From contig DATCLS010000043.1 of assembly GCA_036563805.1 (NCBI GenBank), forward strand, positions 1 through 32,905: a DNA stretch of 32,905 bases, written 5' to 3'. Origin of the DNA: DATCLS01 sp036563805. GTDB taxonomy: Bacteria; Actinomycetota; Acidimicrobiia; Acidimicrobiales; VFJN01. A program made the translations under genes and the position numbers. The notes below the pieces were generated by a model. That model worked only from the letters and a program-made list of their open reading frames with translations. It searched no databases and was not told where the DNA came from. Shown one piece after another: positions 32,093 through 32,905 of this stretch (its first letter is position 1; every line of letters begins with the position of its first letter).

Positions 32093-32884
32093 GTGGCCAA
32101 GACGATGGAATCGAAGCCCCCGCTGCGGGAGCGGATGGAGACGGCGCTCAAGGGCCTGCCCGACCAGATCCAGAGCTCCCAGGCGTGGAACTCGATCTTC
32201 CGGCCGGGCTCGATCTTCCGCAAGGGCTACAACGACAGCCCCCGGAACCGGTCCTACGTGATCATGAACAGCGTGCTGTACCACCTCCACCCGGTGAAGG
32301 TGAAGCGGCACGCGGTGAAGGTCAGCTACACGCTGTGCCTGGGTGGCCTGAGCTTCTTCCTCTTCATCCTGCTCACGGTCACCGGCATCTTCCTGATGTT
32401 CTTCTACCGGCCGACCGCCACGCAGGCGTGGGACGACATCCGCACCCTGCAGACGTCGGTGACGTTCGGCTTGCTCGTGCGGAACATGCACCGATGGGGC
32501 GCGCACCTCATGGTGCTCTCGGTGTTCCTGCACATGGCGCGGGTCTTCTACCACGGCGCGTACAAGGCACCGCGCGAGTTCAACTGGGTGATCGGCGTCA
32601 TCCTGTTGACGCTCACCCTGCTGCTCTCGTTCACCGGCTACCTGCTGCCGTGGGACCAGCTCGCGCTGTGGGCCGTCACCGTCGGCACGAACATGATGGG
32701 CTACACACCGGTGTTCGGTGACCAAGTCCGCTTCGTGTTGCTCGGCGGCAACGAGATCGGCACCGACACGTTGTTGCGCTGGTACGTGCTGCACGTGTTG
32801 CTGCTGCCGTTCGTCACCGTGATCTTCATGGCGATCCACTTCTGGCGTGTCCGCAAAGACGGCGGCATCTCGGGCCCGCTGTAA
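32093..32884 (+). CDS. Cytochrome b6-type diheme membrane subunit
   Basis: 263 residues; the N-terminal four-helix half of a cytochrome b, as in b6 of b6f complexes, not the ~400-540-residue fused form. Heme ligand pairs are His133/His147 (13 residues between) and His234/His249 (14 between); the latter spacing is that of b6 rather than bc1. Cys82 in LCLGGLSFF aligns with Cys35 of plant b6 (YCLGG), which binds the extra heme c_n. FFYRPTATQAW and the end RKDGGISGPL also resemble b6. Quinone-site region GYLLPWDQLALWAV is present. About 47 extra residues precede the b6 core. GTG start with AGGAG five bases upstream. It follows the ferredoxin gene by 12 bases. Confidence 0.93.
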   Translation: MAKTMESKPPLRERMETALKGLPDQIQSSQAWNSIFRPGSIFRKGYNDSPRNRSYVIMNSVLYHLHPVKVKRHAVKVSYTLCLGGLSFFLFILLTVTGIFLMFFYRPTATQAWDDIRTLQTSVTFGLLVRNMHRWGAHLMVLSVFLHMARVFYHGAYKAPREFNWVIGVILLTLTLLLSFTGYLLPWDQLALWAVTVGTNMMGYTPVFGDQVRFVLLGGNEIGTDTLLRWYVLHVLLLPFVTVIFMAIHFWRVRKDGGISGPL

Positions 32885-32892
32885 AGACGGGC

Positions 32893-32897
32893 AGGAG
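32893..32897 (+). promoter_or_regulatory. Ribosome binding site of a gene beyond the window
   Basis: AGGAG nine bases after the cytochrome b6-type stop codon, with only eight more bases in the window. It suggests that another gene of the operon, plausibly the subunit IV-like C-terminal half of cytochrome b, starts just outside. Confidence 0.35.
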
Positions 32898-32905
32898 CAC
32901 ACCTC

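Overview
The window is a single gene-dense stretch of very GC-rich chromosome with no mobile elements, tRNA or rRNA genes. The GC content, the GTG/TTG starts, a mycothiol-type glycosyltransferase (mshA-like), and a run mshA, ybjN-family gene, proC, excisionase-type HTH, followed by hemA, hemC, cobA-hemD fusion and hemB, recall the mshA-to-hemB region of mycobacteria and other Actinomycetota. I therefore read it as an actinobacterial chromosome, probably from a non-model lineage. No marker in the window fixes the class.

Layout. 1-1053: 3' part of a membrane protein gene. 1227-1814 (minus): Fe superoxide dismutase. 1986-7581: mshA-like glycosyltransferase, YbjN-family protein, proC, small HTH regulator, SAM hydroxide adenosyltransferase, a 29-residue membrane peptide and an acyl-CoA ligase. 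7631-13547: the redox repressor gene rex followed by a precorrin-2 dehydrogenase, hemA, hemC, cobA-hemD and a HAD phosphatase. 13695-18497: a complete branched-chain amino-acid-type ABC transporter (livGFHMK). 18560-22061: hemB and hemL, with a minus-strand EEP-family lipoprotein between them. 22150-23520 (minus): a polytopic GT-C-like membrane protein. 23586-28949: pgi, gnd and zwf with 4-base overlaps, then lgt and a cupredoxin lipoprotein. 29008-31072 (minus): a geranylgeranyl-reductase-type flavoprotein and a membrane-anchored cytochrome c. 31248-32884: a small membrane protein, a 2[4Fe-4S] ferredoxin and a cytochrome b6-type protein, in an operon that runs off the window.

How it works together. 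Rex, the tetrapyrrole genes (glutamate route to uroporphyrinogen III, plus the siroheme branch), the quinone-tailoring flavoprotein and the cytochrome module form a respiration and redox theme. Palindromes resembling Rex (or Crp/GlxR) operators lie in front of both rex and the cytochrome operon. The pgi-gnd-zwf block supplies NADPH.

The most interesting element is the last operon. Its cytochrome b is b6-like by three features: short length, a 14-residue gap between the helix-D heme histidines, and a Cys aligned with the heme c_n-binding Cys of cytochrome b6. It is encoded directly after a dicluster ferredoxin, and no Rieske gene is visible inside the window. A second window-wide pattern is regulatory: many genes carry a TANNNT element 6-8 bases before the start codon, which suggests leaderless transcription.
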